A DNA stretch of 64,000 nucleotides from Bacteroidota bacterium (GCA_023424015.1 JAFAEM010000027.1:36566-100565), one strand, 5' to 3'. Positions 1 through 8,873 are shown, counted from the stretch's first letter. The notes: generated by a model from the letters alone, not told the origin. Translations and numbers: made by a program.

Positions 1-199
1 CAGCGTTAAGTGGCGTGGTTAGCTCTACATCACCGGGTTTAATCTCTGACCCATGCACTTCTTTTTGATCACTTGCCGTTCCCTCTGCGGGAGTTGTTTC
101 TGTCGTTTCGTCAGCTGGTTTTTGTTCGCTGTTGCAGGCACCCAAAAAGAAAAGGCCTGAAAGCAGGAAGACAATTGCTAGTTGTGATGTACGTTTCAT
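1..199 (-). CDS. Lipoprotein, 3' end cut by window edge (possible nos-type cytochrome)
   Basis: Reading on the minus strand from the ATG at 197-199 gives 66 codons with no stop before the window edge. The N-terminus has a Lys-Arg start, a hydrophobic stretch and a lipobox ending LGAC (Cys at about residue 23), followed by a Thr/Glu/Pro-rich linker, so this is a lipoprotein. The last visible residues (GDVELTTPLN) resemble the linker before the haem domain of the c-type cytochromes that precede nosZ in Bacteroidota, but no CxxCH motif is inside the window, so that identity is inference. It is divergent from ric and has a TGAC-N4-GTCA site upstream, which fits a nitrogen-oxide or low-oxygen role. 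Confidence 0.7.
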   Translation of the reverse strand, partial: MKRTSQLAIVFLLSGLFFLGACNSEQKPADETTETTPAEGTASDQKEVHGSEIKPGDVELTTPLNA

Positions 200-251
200 T
201 TTGATGAATTGGAGGTTATAAATAAAAGTAGTATAATACTCTTTTATGGGA

Positions 252-295
252 CAAATGTATTCCGCACTGGAATCACCGTTTGTGACAACCGTCAC
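252..295 (-). promoter_or_regulatory. Promoter with CRP/FNR-type operator for the lipoprotein gene
   Basis: On the minus strand the -7 element TACATTTG (252-259) matches the Bacteroidota consensus TAnnTTTG exactly. Upstream is a perfect inverted repeat GTGAC-N4-GTCAC (282-295). Its centre (288.5) is 36.5 nt from the last base of the -7 element, about -43 from the predicted start, the usual place for class II activation by CRP/FNR proteins. The regulator is not known; the receiver-CRP protein at 3203-4258 is the local candidate. Confidence 0.6.
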
Positions 296-369
296 CTCCC
301 AGGATGATATTACTCAAAACCGGGTCCTCACTATGAAGCATATCAAATACCTTACCAAGGGGAAGGGTT

Positions 370-381
370 TGACAACGTTCA
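370..381. promoter_or_regulatory. Imperfect TGAC-N4-TTCA site
   Basis: This has the same core as the two flanking sites with one mismatch in the right half (TTCA instead of GTCA). It lies between them, 87 bp from one and 79 bp from the other. It may be a weak third binding site in the divergent control region. Confidence 0.3.
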
Positions 382-448
382 GGAATTGGTATAATCGTCT
401 ACTAAACTAAAAGATATTTTGGTAATCGTCAAAAATCATTAGGATTGC

Positions 449-491
449 TGACCGCGGTCATGTGGACAGGAGCGCCAAAAAATTATCATTG
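449..491 (+). promoter_or_regulatory. Promoter with CRP/FNR-type operator for ric
   Basis: The 12-bp perfect palindrome TGACCGCGGTCA (449-460) has the form TGAC-N4-GTCA. It is followed by TATCATTG (484-491), one mismatch from the TAnnTTTG -7 element. The palindrome centre is 36.5 nt from the last base of the -7 element, the same spacing as at the divergent promoter. The predicted start near 498 leaves a leader of about 13 nt before the GTG at 511. Confidence 0.55.
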
Positions 492-510
492 TTAATCAAA
501 AACTTGTCAG

Positions 511-1260
511 GTGCGCCTTGAGCCTATCCATCATGAATCTATCGTAACCGACCTTGTGATACGCGATCACCGGGCAACCGGCATTTTCCGGAAATACAAT
601 ATCAATTTTTGCTGTGGCGGCAATATTACCCTGGAAGAAGCCTGCAAACGGACGAATGCTGATCTCCAGCAATTGCTGAAAGAACTGAACAGGACATTGC
701 AGGTATCAAGGATGGCCGTTTCTGTGGACTCCAGCAAATGGAACATTGACTTCCTGATCGACTACCTGGTAAACGTACATCATACCTACCTTTATGACAA
801 TTTGCCCGACCTGAAAGAAACCATGGTAAAATTCACCAGCGGTCACCAGACAAAATACGCATACCTGGGTCAGTTAATGGAGTCCTTTCAGGCATTTTAC
901 GATGATTTAATTCCTCACCTGGAGCATGAAGAGACAGTTATTTTTCCATATATCCGACAAATTGCCCACGGGCATGAAGACCGGGAACCTTATGCGGCAT
1001 TGCTGGTACGTACCCTGCGCAAGCCGATTGATACACTGATCATGCACGAACAGGAAAACATTGAACAGTATCTTAGAAAATTCCGCGAACTCACCAATGA
1101 CTATTCACCGCCAGCCAGCGCCTGTGTCACGCATAAGGTTGCACTTTCTAAATTAAAGGAGCTGGATGCTGACCTGTCGCAGCATGTATACCTTGAAAAC
1201 GAACTTCTATTTCCGAAAGCCCTTCAGATCGAAAAGGAATTAAAAGCTTTTTATAAATAA
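511..1260 (+). CDS. ric: Iron-sulfur cluster repair di-iron protein Ric (ScdA/YtfE family)
   Basis: The 249-aa protein repairs Fe-S clusters damaged by nitric oxide or oxidants; this is the known role of the family, acting in the cytoplasm through a di-iron centre. The N-terminal DUF542 (ScdA_N) domain, about residues 8-60, carries the diagnostic FCCGG motif. The rest is a hemerythrin-like four-helix domain with the expected histidine/glutamate ligands: the HH pair near residue 90, HLEHEE near 140, MHEQE near 180 and a late QHVYLENE. The start is GTG; no in-frame ATG occurs upstream before a stop at 493. Its promoter carries a CRP/FNR-type palindrome. The flavodoxin-domain gene follows after 9 nt and is probably cotranscribed. 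Confidence 0.93.
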   Translation: MRLEPIHHESIVTDLVIRDHRATGIFRKYNINFCCGGNITLEEACKRTNADLQQLLKELNRTLQVSRMAVSVDSSKWNIDFLIDYLVNVHHTYLYDNLPDLKETMVKFTSGHQTKYAYLGQLMESFQAFYDDLIPHLEHEETVIFPYIRQIAHGHEDREPYAALLVRTLRKPIDTLIMHEQENIEQYLRKFRELTNDYSPPASACVTHKVALSKLKELDADLSQHVYLENELLFPKALQIEKELKAFYK

Positions 1261-1269
1261 AAAAAATAA

Positions 1270-1812
1270 ATGGGTATGAAAAGCCTTATCATTTTTAAGG
1301 GTAAATACGGTGCCACTGCTCAATATGCGAGGTGGCTGGGGGAGGAACTCAATTTCCCGGTTCATAAAAGTGATGACAATATTGACCTGAAATCAACCGC
1401 AGCCGAACTAATTGTGATCGGTACAAGTATCTATATCGGTAAACTGCAGATCACACCCTGGCTGAAAAATAATTTGGCTTCGCTTCGAAATGCCAGGATC
1501 TTCCTTTTTCTCGTGTCCGGCACTCCGGCAAACGAATCCGAAAAACTGGATACCGCTATCCGTAATGGCGTGCCGGAAGAATTGCAGAAAAATATGACCG
1601 TTTTTTACCTCCCGGGCCGACTTCGAATCAGCAACCTGTCGTGGAAAGACCGGTTTATGCTAAAAATGGGCGCACGCCTCACCAAAGATCCTCAGGTAAA
1701 AAAGGCGATGCTCACAGATTACGACCATGTCAAAAAAGAAAACCTTGCCCCTTTACTTCAAAACGTACGGGCATATTACCTGGAAAATGCAAAAACTGTT
1801 GCGCTTAGTTGA
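1270..1812 (+). CDS. Flavodoxin-domain protein (HemG-like)
   Basis: This 180-aa soluble protein opens with beta-strand KSLIIFKGKYGATAQYA, the FMN phosphate-binding loop of the short-chain flavodoxin family that includes menaquinone-dependent protoporphyrinogen oxidase HemG. A second strand (ELIVIGTSIYIGKL, about residues 47-60) and the FLFLVSGTP strand complete the fold. The ATG at 1276 (MKSL) is an equally good start. It lies 9 nt after ric, so it is probably part of the same NO/low-oxygen unit, perhaps supplying electrons; the exact substrate cannot be told from sequence. Confidence 0.75.
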   Translation: MGMKSLIIFKGKYGATAQYARWLGEELNFPVHKSDDNIDLKSTAAELIVIGTSIYIGKLQITPWLKNNLASLRNARIFLFLVSGTPANESEKLDTAIRNGVPEELQKNMTVFYLPGRLRISNLSWKDRFMLKMGARLTKDPQVKKAMLTDYDHVKKENLAPLLQNVRAYYLENAKTVALS

Positions 1813-1968
1813 TATTTACAGAAATCTGGTTCAGCACTGTGATGTGAGTGAATAAATACAGTTTGCTGCTGTTTTATAACAGGCATATTGATGGCCTGCA
1901 ACTTCGATTTTCGGCTTCTATAGCCCCCGTTTACTTATATTTACAGCAATTAAATTAGAATCTGAAGA

Positions 1969-3198
1969 ATGCTCGATCAGGCGCACATGACATCTTTGTT
2001 TGAGAATGCAACGGAGGGGATCATCCTCACCGGCAAAGATGGAAAGATCGTGTTGGTCAACCCCGCGGCCGAAAGAATATTCGGATACAAGGGTGAGGAA
2101 CTGGTAGACCGGCCGATCGAAGTGCTGATCCCCGATCAATTCAAGTCAAGTCATAACGGTCTTCGGGAAGGCTTCTATCAACAACCCTCCAACCGGGTCA
2201 TGGGTCATGGCCGGGACCTGTTTGGCAAAAGAAAGGACGGCAGCAATATCGCAGTCGAGGTTAGCCTCAGTCACTATAGAAAAAATGAAGAACTTTTTGT
2301 TATCGCCTTTATAGTTGATATCACCCGGCGTAAGGAGATCGAAAGGGACATGCTGGAGCAGCAAAAGCAATTGGAGAAAGTAAGCAATCAGATCCGGAAG
2401 ATGAATACAGAGCTGGAAGTGAAAGTGGAAGAGCGTACCATGATCCTCAAAGAAGCATTGCAGCGGCTCGAACAATCCCAGATAGAATTAAGTGAAGCAC
2501 TGGATAAGGAGCGGCAGCTGAGCGAGATCAAAAGCAGGTTTGTGTCGATGGCATCACACGAATTTCGCACCCCGCTCAGCACCGTACTTTCATCGGCATC
2601 ACTGCTTGAAAAATACAAGACTACCGAAGAACAACCGAAGCGGGTAAGGCATATTGAAAAAATTAAAAATTCTGTGCGTCATCTCAACGAGATCCTGGAA
2701 GATTTTCTTTCTTTGGGCAAGCTGGATGAAGGTAAGGTGGAAACGCATGTGGGTGAACTTGATCTGAAACACTTCCTGAACGATGTGCTGGACGAAATGA
2801 AAGGACTGCTAAAGGAAGGGCAACACACAGAATTGGAATACGAGGGCGGGGAACAAATTCTTTGCGACAAAAAATTGCTGAAGAACATTCTGATCAATCT
2901 TATCACCAATGCCATAAAATTCTCTGGCGAAGAAACCCAAATTACGATCAGGGCCTCTGTCAACGAAGAAGACGCGGTGATTTCTGTATCAGACCAGGGA
3001 ATCGGGGTGGCTGAGGAAGATGTGCAACACTTGTTTTCGAGTTTTTTCAGGGGCGCCAATGCTGTCAATATACAGGGTACCGGGCTTGGACTTCATATCG
3101 TTAAAAGATATATTGACCTCATGGACGGATCAGTTGATGTAAAAAGCAAACTCAACGAAGGAACCACAATCAGCATAACCATCCCCGTAAAAGAATAG
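1969..3198 (+). CDS. PAS-domain sensor histidine kinase
   Basis: The 409-aa protein has no membrane segment, so it is a cytoplasmic sensor. A PAS domain occupies about residues 5-125 (ENATEGIILTGKDGKIVLVN and the PAC end FIVDITRRKEIE), then a coiled coil (about 125-190). The HisKA box is SMASHEFRTPLS near residue 200, with the His as phosphoacceptor. The HATPase domain shows the N box (NLITNAIKFS), G1 (DQGIGV), an F box (FSSFFRG) and G2 (GTGLGL). No haem-binding histidine can be confirmed in the PAS domain, so the signal is unknown. Its stop is 4 nt from the start of the receiver-CRP gene, its likely partner. Confidence 0.92.
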   Translation: MLDQAHMTSLFENATEGIILTGKDGKIVLVNPAAERIFGYKGEELVDRPIEVLIPDQFKSSHNGLREGFYQQPSNRVMGHGRDLFGKRKDGSNIAVEVSLSHYRKNEELFVIAFIVDITRRKEIERDMLEQQKQLEKVSNQIRKMNTELEVKVEERTMILKEALQRLEQSQIELSEALDKERQLSEIKSRFVSMASHEFRTPLSTVLSSASLLEKYKTTEEQPKRVRHIEKIKNSVRHLNEILEDFLSLGKLDEGKVETHVGELDLKHFLNDVLDEMKGLLKEGQHTELEYEGGEQILCDKKLLKNILINLITNAIKFSGEETQITIRASVNEEDAVISVSDQGIGVAEEDVQHLFSSFFRGANAVNIQGTGLGLHIVKRYIDLMDGSVDVKSKLNEGTTISITIPVKE

Positions 3199-3202
3199 CA
3201 TT

Positions 3203-4258
3203 ATGAAATCTGTTTTAGTAATTGATGACAATAACGATATCCGGGAAAACACAGCCGAGATACTTGAAATGGCAGGTTACAGAACCATCGCCGCAGAGAA
3301 CGGGAAGAAGGGTGTTGAACTGGCCTTAAAAGAAAAGCCGGACCTGATCGTGTGCGATATTATGATGCCGGAACTGGATGGATATGGGGTACTGCATCTG
3401 CTTCGCAAAAACCCCGATACACAAGCCATTCCATTTATTTTTCTTACTGCCAAAACCGAAAGGTCTGACCTCCGGAAAGGTATGGAGATGGGTGCAGATG
3501 ATTATATCACAAAACCTTTCGAGGACATCGAATTGCTTAACGCGATCGAAGTAAGGTTAAAGAAGGCGGAGGTATTCGATAACAAATATTCCATGTCGCC
3601 CCAGGGAATCCGCGAGTTTTTAAAAGATGTGAAAGACAATGGGATCCTTGATAAATTGTCGGAGCAATACAGTATAGAAACCTACCCTAAAAAACAAACA
3701 CTTTACCAGGAAAAAAAGCGTCCCCGGTTTTTATACTTCCTTGTAAAAGGTAAAGTGAAAACAACGCTGACGCACGAAGATGGAAAAGAATATATCACTA
3801 ATATCTATACTGATGGCGATTTAATCGGTTACCAGGCGCTAATCGATGAAAAAAATTACGAAGACAACGCAGTGATACTGGAAGAAGCAAATATTATGCA
3901 GATCCCCCGGGAAGATTTTCTTCAAATGATCTACGGTGATATCAATGTAGCCGCCAAATTTATCCGGATCATTACGCAAAATGTGAAAGAAAAAGAAGAA
4001 CGACTCCTGAACCTTGCTTATAGTTCACTTCGTAAAAGGGTGGCCAGGGCCCTGGTCGATCTTCATGGCAAGTACAATCCCAATGCCGACGGCATCATCA
4101 TCGATATTTCAAGGGACGATATCGCTCATTATGTAGGTACGGCCACCGAATCGCTGATCCGGACACTCAGTGATTTCAAGGCAGAAAAACTAATAGAGAT
4201 CAAGGAAGGTAAGATCCGCATCACAGATGTCGAAAAATTAAAGAACCTGTTGTATTGA
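3203..4258 (+). CDS. Response regulator: receiver domain fused to CRP/FNR-type DNA-binding module
   Basis: The 351-aa regulator joins a CheY-like receiver (about residues 1-125) to a cyclic-nucleotide-binding-like domain (about 145-255) and a CRP-type winged helix (about 265-345). The receiver has the acidic pair D8/D9, phosphoacceptor D52 (IVCDIMMPELDG), T82 and K104. The recognition helix contains TATESLIRTL, keeping the Glu and Arg four residues apart that contact TGA-type half-sites in CRP/FNR proteins. No cysteine ligands for an Fe-S cluster are obvious. Encoded 4 nt after the histidine kinase, it probably couples phosphorylation to promoter binding and may bind the TGAC-N4-GTCA sites upstream of ric. 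Confidence 0.9.
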   Translation: MKSVLVIDDNNDIRENTAEILEMAGYRTIAAENGKKGVELALKEKPDLIVCDIMMPELDGYGVLHLLRKNPDTQAIPFIFLTAKTERSDLRKGMEMGADDYITKPFEDIELLNAIEVRLKKAEVFDNKYSMSPQGIREFLKDVKDNGILDKLSEQYSIETYPKKQTLYQEKKRPRFLYFLVKGKVKTTLTHEDGKEYITNIYTDGDLIGYQALIDEKNYEDNAVILEEANIMQIPREDFLQMIYGDINVAAKFIRIITQNVKEKEERLLNLAYSSLRKRVARALVDLHGKYNPNADGIIIDISRDDIAHYVGTATESLIRTLSDFKAEKLIEIKEGKIRITDVEKLKNLLY

Positions 4259-4776
4259 TCTGCATAAAAACGTTTCCCTTTGATCTACAATGCCTGATTT
4301 GAATTGGGGAGTGAGCCCCAGTCCAGGTATTTTTTTCCCTTTATTCCCATAAAATCTGTTCCTAATCGTAGATTTACGATGTAATTTTCCGTCGTCGTTG
4401 TTCTACAGGATCGATCCGGAAATATTGACTGAAGAATGGTATGATGCACTATTTTCCAGGACCCCACGCAGCTGTTACTTTGTATTCCAATAGCGATTGA
4501 GATTCCATAAAATTTTTTAAGATCCGTTCCCTATTTCCATATCCTATGTAATTTAAGAACCACCGTCCTCCTGGAGAAACCCACCGGTGCTAACGCCGGT
4601 GGGCCACTCAAAAAAAAATCTGAAATCACTGCCCCAAAAATTAGCCTCGTAATTGTTTTTTGTAGTATTTTAGAAACTCCGATTCTTATCTATCGATTTT
4701 CAAGCCGCATCCAAGAAACATTCCTCTCCTATTTAAGCCAGGCTATCTTTTTTTACTGAATGGAAATAGTTCTAAC
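4259..4776. other. Gene-free stretch between regulator and small unknown gene
   Basis: No convincing reading frame is seen on either strand across about 520 bases. The only clear structure is the strong hairpin at 4580-4603. A TATCTTTT run near 4744 could be a poor -7 element for the gene at 4777. Confidence 0.5.
4580..4603. other. Strong hairpin, 10-bp stem and 4-nt loop
   Basis: The arms 4580-4589 and 4594-4603 pair with one G-U, centred on loop CTAA; the outer part is CCACCGG facing CCGGTGG. An A-run (4610-4618) follows on the plus strand. It is therefore not a standard intrinsic terminator on the plus strand, and on the minus strand the T-run comes before the stem. It may be a REP-like unit or a structured RNA element. 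Confidence 0.5.
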
Positions 4777-5091
4777 ATGAAAAACGGCTCAAAAACCCGG
4801 CTTGAACCTACGCCCGTGGAGGTTGCAATCGTTGCAAAATGGGCATTACAGGAGGCATGGCTGACTTGCCTCGACATCATCGATCAACGTTATAAAGACG
4901 AACTTCTCTCAAAGGCGAAAAAAGCCAAGTTGCAGGCTATGTATACTTCTTTTTTCAGCCAGGCCTTTTATACATCCGTCAAGACCAGGGCCGATATCGA
5001 CGAACTGGTAAGAAACTCCAAAAGAATGCTCCACATGCTCCGCGAGCTTGACCGAAGGGCTTGGGAAAATCTGTGCCAGCCGGCGCAGTAG
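4777..5091 (+). CDS. Small protein of unknown function
   Basis: The 104-aa protein is predicted to be all-helical with a basic N-terminus and no membrane segment or signal. It begins with the ATG at 4777 and is rich in Ala, Lys and Leu, with charged amphipathic runs (LLSKAKKAKLQAMY, then RMLHMLRELDRRAWENL). I do not recognise the family. Codon use looks like that of the neighbouring genes and no overlapping frame is longer, so it is probably real. It is isolated, with gene-free DNA on both sides, so context gives no function. Confidence 0.5.
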   Translation: MKNGSKTRLEPTPVEVAIVAKWALQEAWLTCLDIIDQRYKDELLSKAKKAKLQAMYTSFFSQAFYTSVKTRADIDELVRNSKRMLHMLRELDRRAWENLCQPAQ

Positions 5092-5541
5092 TTACAAGAT
5101 TGTTTATTAAAACAGGGCCCAACTTAAAAGGAATAGGTGCGGGCTGAATTGTTGGGCTTAATAGGGTCTGCTGGCTAACCCGGAAATGCTTATCCAGTCT
5201 TCATTTCCCCGACAAACAAGTCTTCCCGGTACTCGTTTTTATATAATATCCTTCATGATCCTTGCGCCTTATTATCCATTTAGAAGAATTTAACCCATTT
5301 CTTTGTTTGACCAGTAGGGAACTTGTGTTCGATGTGTCACGGACAACCACGAGGTTAAGTACACCTGGAATATGAAGTACCACAATCGACAGAAATTTTG
5401 AGAATCACCTGTTCCTTAACCGGCAGGCCTTTATATGCTTCGAACCCGGTTTCCTGCCCCATTTCTAAAACGGGATAGGCCCGGCCATTAGTGACTTATA
5501 TTTGTATTGTACAATCGGGAATTGATTTGAATATTGATGAT
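5092..5541. other. Gene-free stretch upstream of the esterase gene
   Basis: About 450 bases hold no supported gene. On the minus strand two short open stretches in different frames (about 5460-5360 and 5383-5201) read as plausible protein but are broken by stops; they could be a decayed gene, though no family is recognisable. The esterase promoter lies at the right end. Confidence 0.4.
5497..5504 (+). promoter_or_regulatory. -7 element of the esterase promoter
   Basis: TATATTTG matches TAnnTTTG exactly. It would start transcription near 5511, about 31 nt before the ATG at 5542, and so argues against the earlier in-frame start at 5491. No clear -33 TTTG is present. Confidence 0.45.
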
Positions 5542-6240
5542 ATGAATTTAAAATCAAACAAAATACTTATAGGATGCCTGTCCTATACCTGTATACTCTT
5601 GCTTTTGTTCAGCTGTGCTAATGATAAAAAGCCATCAGCCCAGGCGGAAAAGCAAATTCCGGCATCGAAAGACACGACCGTGACTGCAAAAAAGAAAACG
5701 ATCATTTTTTATGGCAATAGTCTGACAGCAGGGTATGGTCTAAGTCCATCGCAGGCATTTCCCGCCATCATTCAGCGAAAGATCGACTCACTGGGACTCG
5801 ACTACCAGGTGGTCAATGCAGGTGTAAGTGGGGAAACATCTTCGGGTGGAAAAACCCGGATCGACTGGATACTGCGGCAACAGGTAGACATTTTTGTGTT
5901 GGAACTGGGTGCCAATGACGGACTGCGTGGCATCCCGCTTTCTGAAACCAGGAAAAACCTGCAGGCTATTGTTGACAAAGTAAAAGAGAAGAACCCCGAC
6001 ACGAAATTTCTTTTTGCAGGTATGCAGATACCACCCAATATGGGAGAGACCTATACCACTGAATTCAGGAATATATACACTGAACTTGCTGAGAAAAATA
6101 GTATGACACTTGTACCCTTCCTGCTGGAAGGCGTTGGCGGTGAACCTGAATTAAACCAGGAAGATGGTATACATCCTACAGCTGAAGGTCATCGGATTGT
6201 AGCTGAAAACCTCTGGCGACAACTGGCACCCTTGTTATAA
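5542..6240 (+). CDS. SGNH-type esterase lipoprotein (TesA/arylesterase-like)
   Basis: The 232-aa protein is a lipoprotein: after a hydrophobic segment the lipobox LLFSCAN gives a Cys near residue 26. It has the SGNH hydrolase blocks: block I YGNSLTAGYG, with Asn replacing the usual Asp of GDSL but keeping the nucleophile Ser; block III GANDGLRG; and block V DGIHPTAEGH with the catalytic Asp and His. The family hydrolyses acyl esters or thioesters; the true substrate is unknown. The start at 5542 is chosen over 5491 because a -7 element overlaps the latter. It converges on ybbP- and ybbA-like genes, the same three-gene neighbourhood seen around tesA in E. coli. Confidence 0.85.
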   Translation: MNLKSNKILIGCLSYTCILLLLFSCANDKKPSAQAEKQIPASKDTTVTAKKKTIIFYGNSLTAGYGLSPSQAFPAIIQRKIDSLGLDYQVVNAGVSGETSSGGKTRIDWILRQQVDIFVLELGANDGLRGIPLSETRKNLQAIVDKVKEKNPDTKFLFAGMQIPPNMGETYTTEFRNIYTELAEKNSMTLVPFLLEGVGGEPELNQEDGIHPTAEGHRIVAENLWRQLAPLL

Positions 6241-6293
6241 TCTTTTCGAACAGGCAGCGATTACAGGCGCTGGCAAAATCTCTTCACATTATT

Positions 6294-8840
6294 CTAAACT
6301 TCCTCTCTCAAGATTTCCAGTGGCGGCCGCTTTACCACGGCGCGACTGTTGAGCAAACCAATAAGTACAGTAAGGAGGCAAACTGCCACAAACACCAGCA
6401 GCAGCGGTAACCATTGTATATTGAATTCGGTTTCGAAAATAAACCGGGCAAGCATCCAGCTTATGCCAAGTGATAATAAAATACCCGTTATTGCGGCAAG
6501 GGCGCCGAGAAAAAAATATTCCAATGCTGTAATGAAAAATATCTGCTTTCGAGCTGCACCGAGGGTACGCAGGAGCACACTTTCCTGTATGCGCTGGTAT
6601 TTACTGATCAGTACCGAAGCGATCAAAACGATCAGACCGGTAAAAATGCTGAAGCCTGCCATAAAGCGGATCACAAAACCTACCTTATCCAAAATTTTAT
6701 CTACGATACTTAAAACCAGTGTGAGGTCAATGATGGAAACATTTGGAAAACGCTGTACCATTACCTGCTGGAACCGGGCAGAGGTTTCTTTATCTGGAAC
6801 GCGAGTAAGCAGCACATGAAACTGTGGTGCCTGTTCCAGTACACCGGTAGGAAAAACAACCAGGAAATTGGTTTGAATACGATTCCAGTCCACTTCACGT
6901 AAACTTCCGACAATAGTCGGAATGACTGAACCCTGAACATTAAACAACATCGTATCACCGATCCCGATACTGTTGTTACGGGCAAACCGCTCCTCAAGTG
7001 AAATATACACATTATCCGATGCCTGCCCGGTCGTACCCGTCCATTTTCCTTTGACAATTTTTTCTGAAGCAGTGATCGTATCACGAAAGGTCACGCGATA
7101 TTCCCGATCAAATATCCATTGATGCATATCAATGGTACTGTCTTCCTCCAGCGTTTGAACAGTAATGGAGTTGACCTTCTCCAGCCGCATATTGACAATC
7201 GGCACGGTGCCATCAATCGGTAAACCCTGCTGCCGGGCCAGTTCTACCACACTATCCTTTTGTGTTGGTTGTATATCAAATAACACAGTGTTGGACTGGT
7301 TACCACTCGCGGAAAGCACAACACGGTTGAGCAAAATAGATTGAACGGAAAACATGGTACAGATAAATGCCGTACCCAGACCAATGGCAACGATCAATAT
7401 CGTTGTTTGATTGTTTGGACGAAACAGGTTGGCTAAACCCTGACGCCACAAATAACTCCAGGAATCGGGAAAGAAACGCCTGACCATCCACATTAATAAA
7501 GTAGCTATACTTACCAGTATAAGGAAAGCGATCAGTACACCGATAGTAAAGGATACGGCCTGGCTAATACTTTCAAGCTGGATATAACTAAATACAAATA
7601 TGAATGCCAGGATAGCCAGGTACACCAGCCATTTTACGGGATCCCTGAACAAACTAACTGATTGAAATGACAGCCGAAGCGTGTTGAGTGGTGATACATT
7701 CCTGATGGAGACCATCGGTAGCAGAGCAAAAAGAAAAGAGATGATAACACCCAATAAGATACCCTGCCCGATCGCTTTCCATGATAGTTCCGGATCGATC
7801 GCTACCGGTAGAAAATCTTTCAAAGCGTATGGCAAGAACTGCTGGATAATGGTTCCCAGGAGTGCGCCTGCAAGCGAGCCTATAAAACCGATGATCACTA
7901 TCTGAATAAGATAGATCAGGAATGCCTGACTGCCTTTGGCGCCCAGGCAACGTAGTATTGCAACGGCATTTATTTTTTCACGTACATAAATATGAATAGC
8001 GCTCGCTACACCGATACAACCCAATAACAGCGCAATAAAACTGATCAACGAAAGAAAACGAGTAAGGTCGCGAAGAGAACGAATAGTATCCTCCTTCTGA
8101 CTTTCAACGGTATCATAGTTCAGCCCCTCGGATTCGAGACGCGGTTCCAGGTCATCCATCAGGGCTTTTATGTCGACGGCCTTGTCAAACTTGAAAAAAT
8201 AACGATAGTTGATCCTACTACCCTTTTGTGAAAGTCCTGTTTGCTCAAGGTACTGTAGCGGTATATAAACTACCGGCGCTACAGATGCTGAAAGCCCGGT
8301 CTGTCCCGGCGCACCTATCAGGGTACCTGCAATAGCAAAACCAAGATTTCCAATCCTGACCGTATCGCCTGGTTTAGCGTCAAACTGTAACATCATTGTT
8401 TGATCAACCAATGCTGACTGGCTGTTACGAAATGACACGCCGGCGGTGGCGGGTACGGTTTCCAATGTACCATAATAGGGAAACTCGCCTCCCAGTGCAC
8501 GTACCTGGACCAGTCTTGTGCCTTCGCTTTTATCAAAATAGATCATCGAGGTAAAGCTCTGTTGCTCCGACCGTCTGTCACCGAGTGAATCTGCCATCTT
8601 TCGGACTGCAGAACTCATTTGTTTGTTACTGCTGATCTCCAGGTCGGCACCCAGCAATGTAGCCGCCTGCCGGTCGATCTCGTCGCGCATATTGTCGCCG
8701 AGAGAATAGATAGCTACCATCGCTGCAATACCCACGATTATCGAAGACACAAACAATAACAAACGCGACCTGTTACGCCGGCTATCGCGCCATGCCATTT
8801 TCAACAACCATGAAAAATTCAATGTTCTTTTCAAATCCAT
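6294..8840 (-). CDS. ABC transporter permease, FtsX/YbbP family
   Basis: The 848-aa inner-membrane protein has the two-module layout of YbbP-type (type VII/MacB-like) permeases. An N-terminal membrane helix (about residues 28-48) is followed by a large periplasmic domain, a block of helices with FtsX motif (about 260-400), further helices, a second periplasmic domain and a final FtsX block (about 720-840). These systems act as mechanotransmission pumps or lipid/lipoprotein handlers rather than classic importers. The start is taken at the ATG at 8840 (MDLKRTLNFSW) because the preceding 15 codons are weak and hold a repeat. The ATPase gene ends 48 nt upstream. Confidence 0.88.
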   Translation of the reverse strand: MDLKRTLNFSWLLKMAWRDSRRNRSRLLLFVSSIIVGIAAMVAIYSLGDNMRDEIDRQAATLLGADLEISSNKQMSSAVRKMADSLGDRRSEQQSFTSMIYFDKSEGTRLVQVRALGGEFPYYGTLETVPATAGVSFRNSQSALVDQTMMLQFDAKPGDTVRIGNLGFAIAGTLIGAPGQTGLSASVAPVVYIPLQYLEQTGLSQKGSRINYRYFFKFDKAVDIKALMDDLEPRLESEGLNYDTVESQKEDTIRSLRDLTRFLSLISFIALLLGCIGVASAIHIYVREKINAVAILRCLGAKGSQAFLIYLIQIVIIGFIGSLAGALLGTIIQQFLPYALKDFLPVAIDPELSWKAIGQGILLGVIISFLFALLPMVSIRNVSPLNTLRLSFQSVSLFRDPVKWLVYLAILAFIFVFSYIQLESISQAVSFTIGVLIAFLILVSIATLLMWMVRRFFPDSWSYLWRQGLANLFRPNNQTTILIVAIGLGTAFICTMFSVQSILLNRVVLSASGNQSNTVLFDIQPTQKDSVVELARQQGLPIDGTVPIVNMRLEKVNSITVQTLEEDSTIDMHQWIFDREYRVTFRDTITASEKIVKGKWTGTTGQASDNVYISLEERFARNNSIGIGDTMLFNVQGSVIPTIVGSLREVDWNRIQTNFLVVFPTGVLEQAPQFHVLLTRVPDKETSARFQQVMVQRFPNVSIIDLTLVLSIVDKILDKVGFVIRFMAGFSIFTGLIVLIASVLISKYQRIQESVLLRTLGAARKQIFFITALEYFFLGALAAITGILLSLGISWMLARFIFETEFNIQWLPLLLVFVAVCLLTVLIGLLNSRAVVKRPPLEILREEV

Positions 8841-8873
8841 TTTAACAATTAGAATGTTTAACTTAACCGTCCA

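Noticed and set aside
4285..4467. Minus-strand frame of 60 codons
   Set aside because: No recognisable family or signal, untypical composition, and no promoter or neighbour to support it.
5201..5470. Possible decayed minus-strand gene
   Set aside because: Two short open pieces in different frames look protein-like but match no family I know; evidence is too thin to call a pseudogene.
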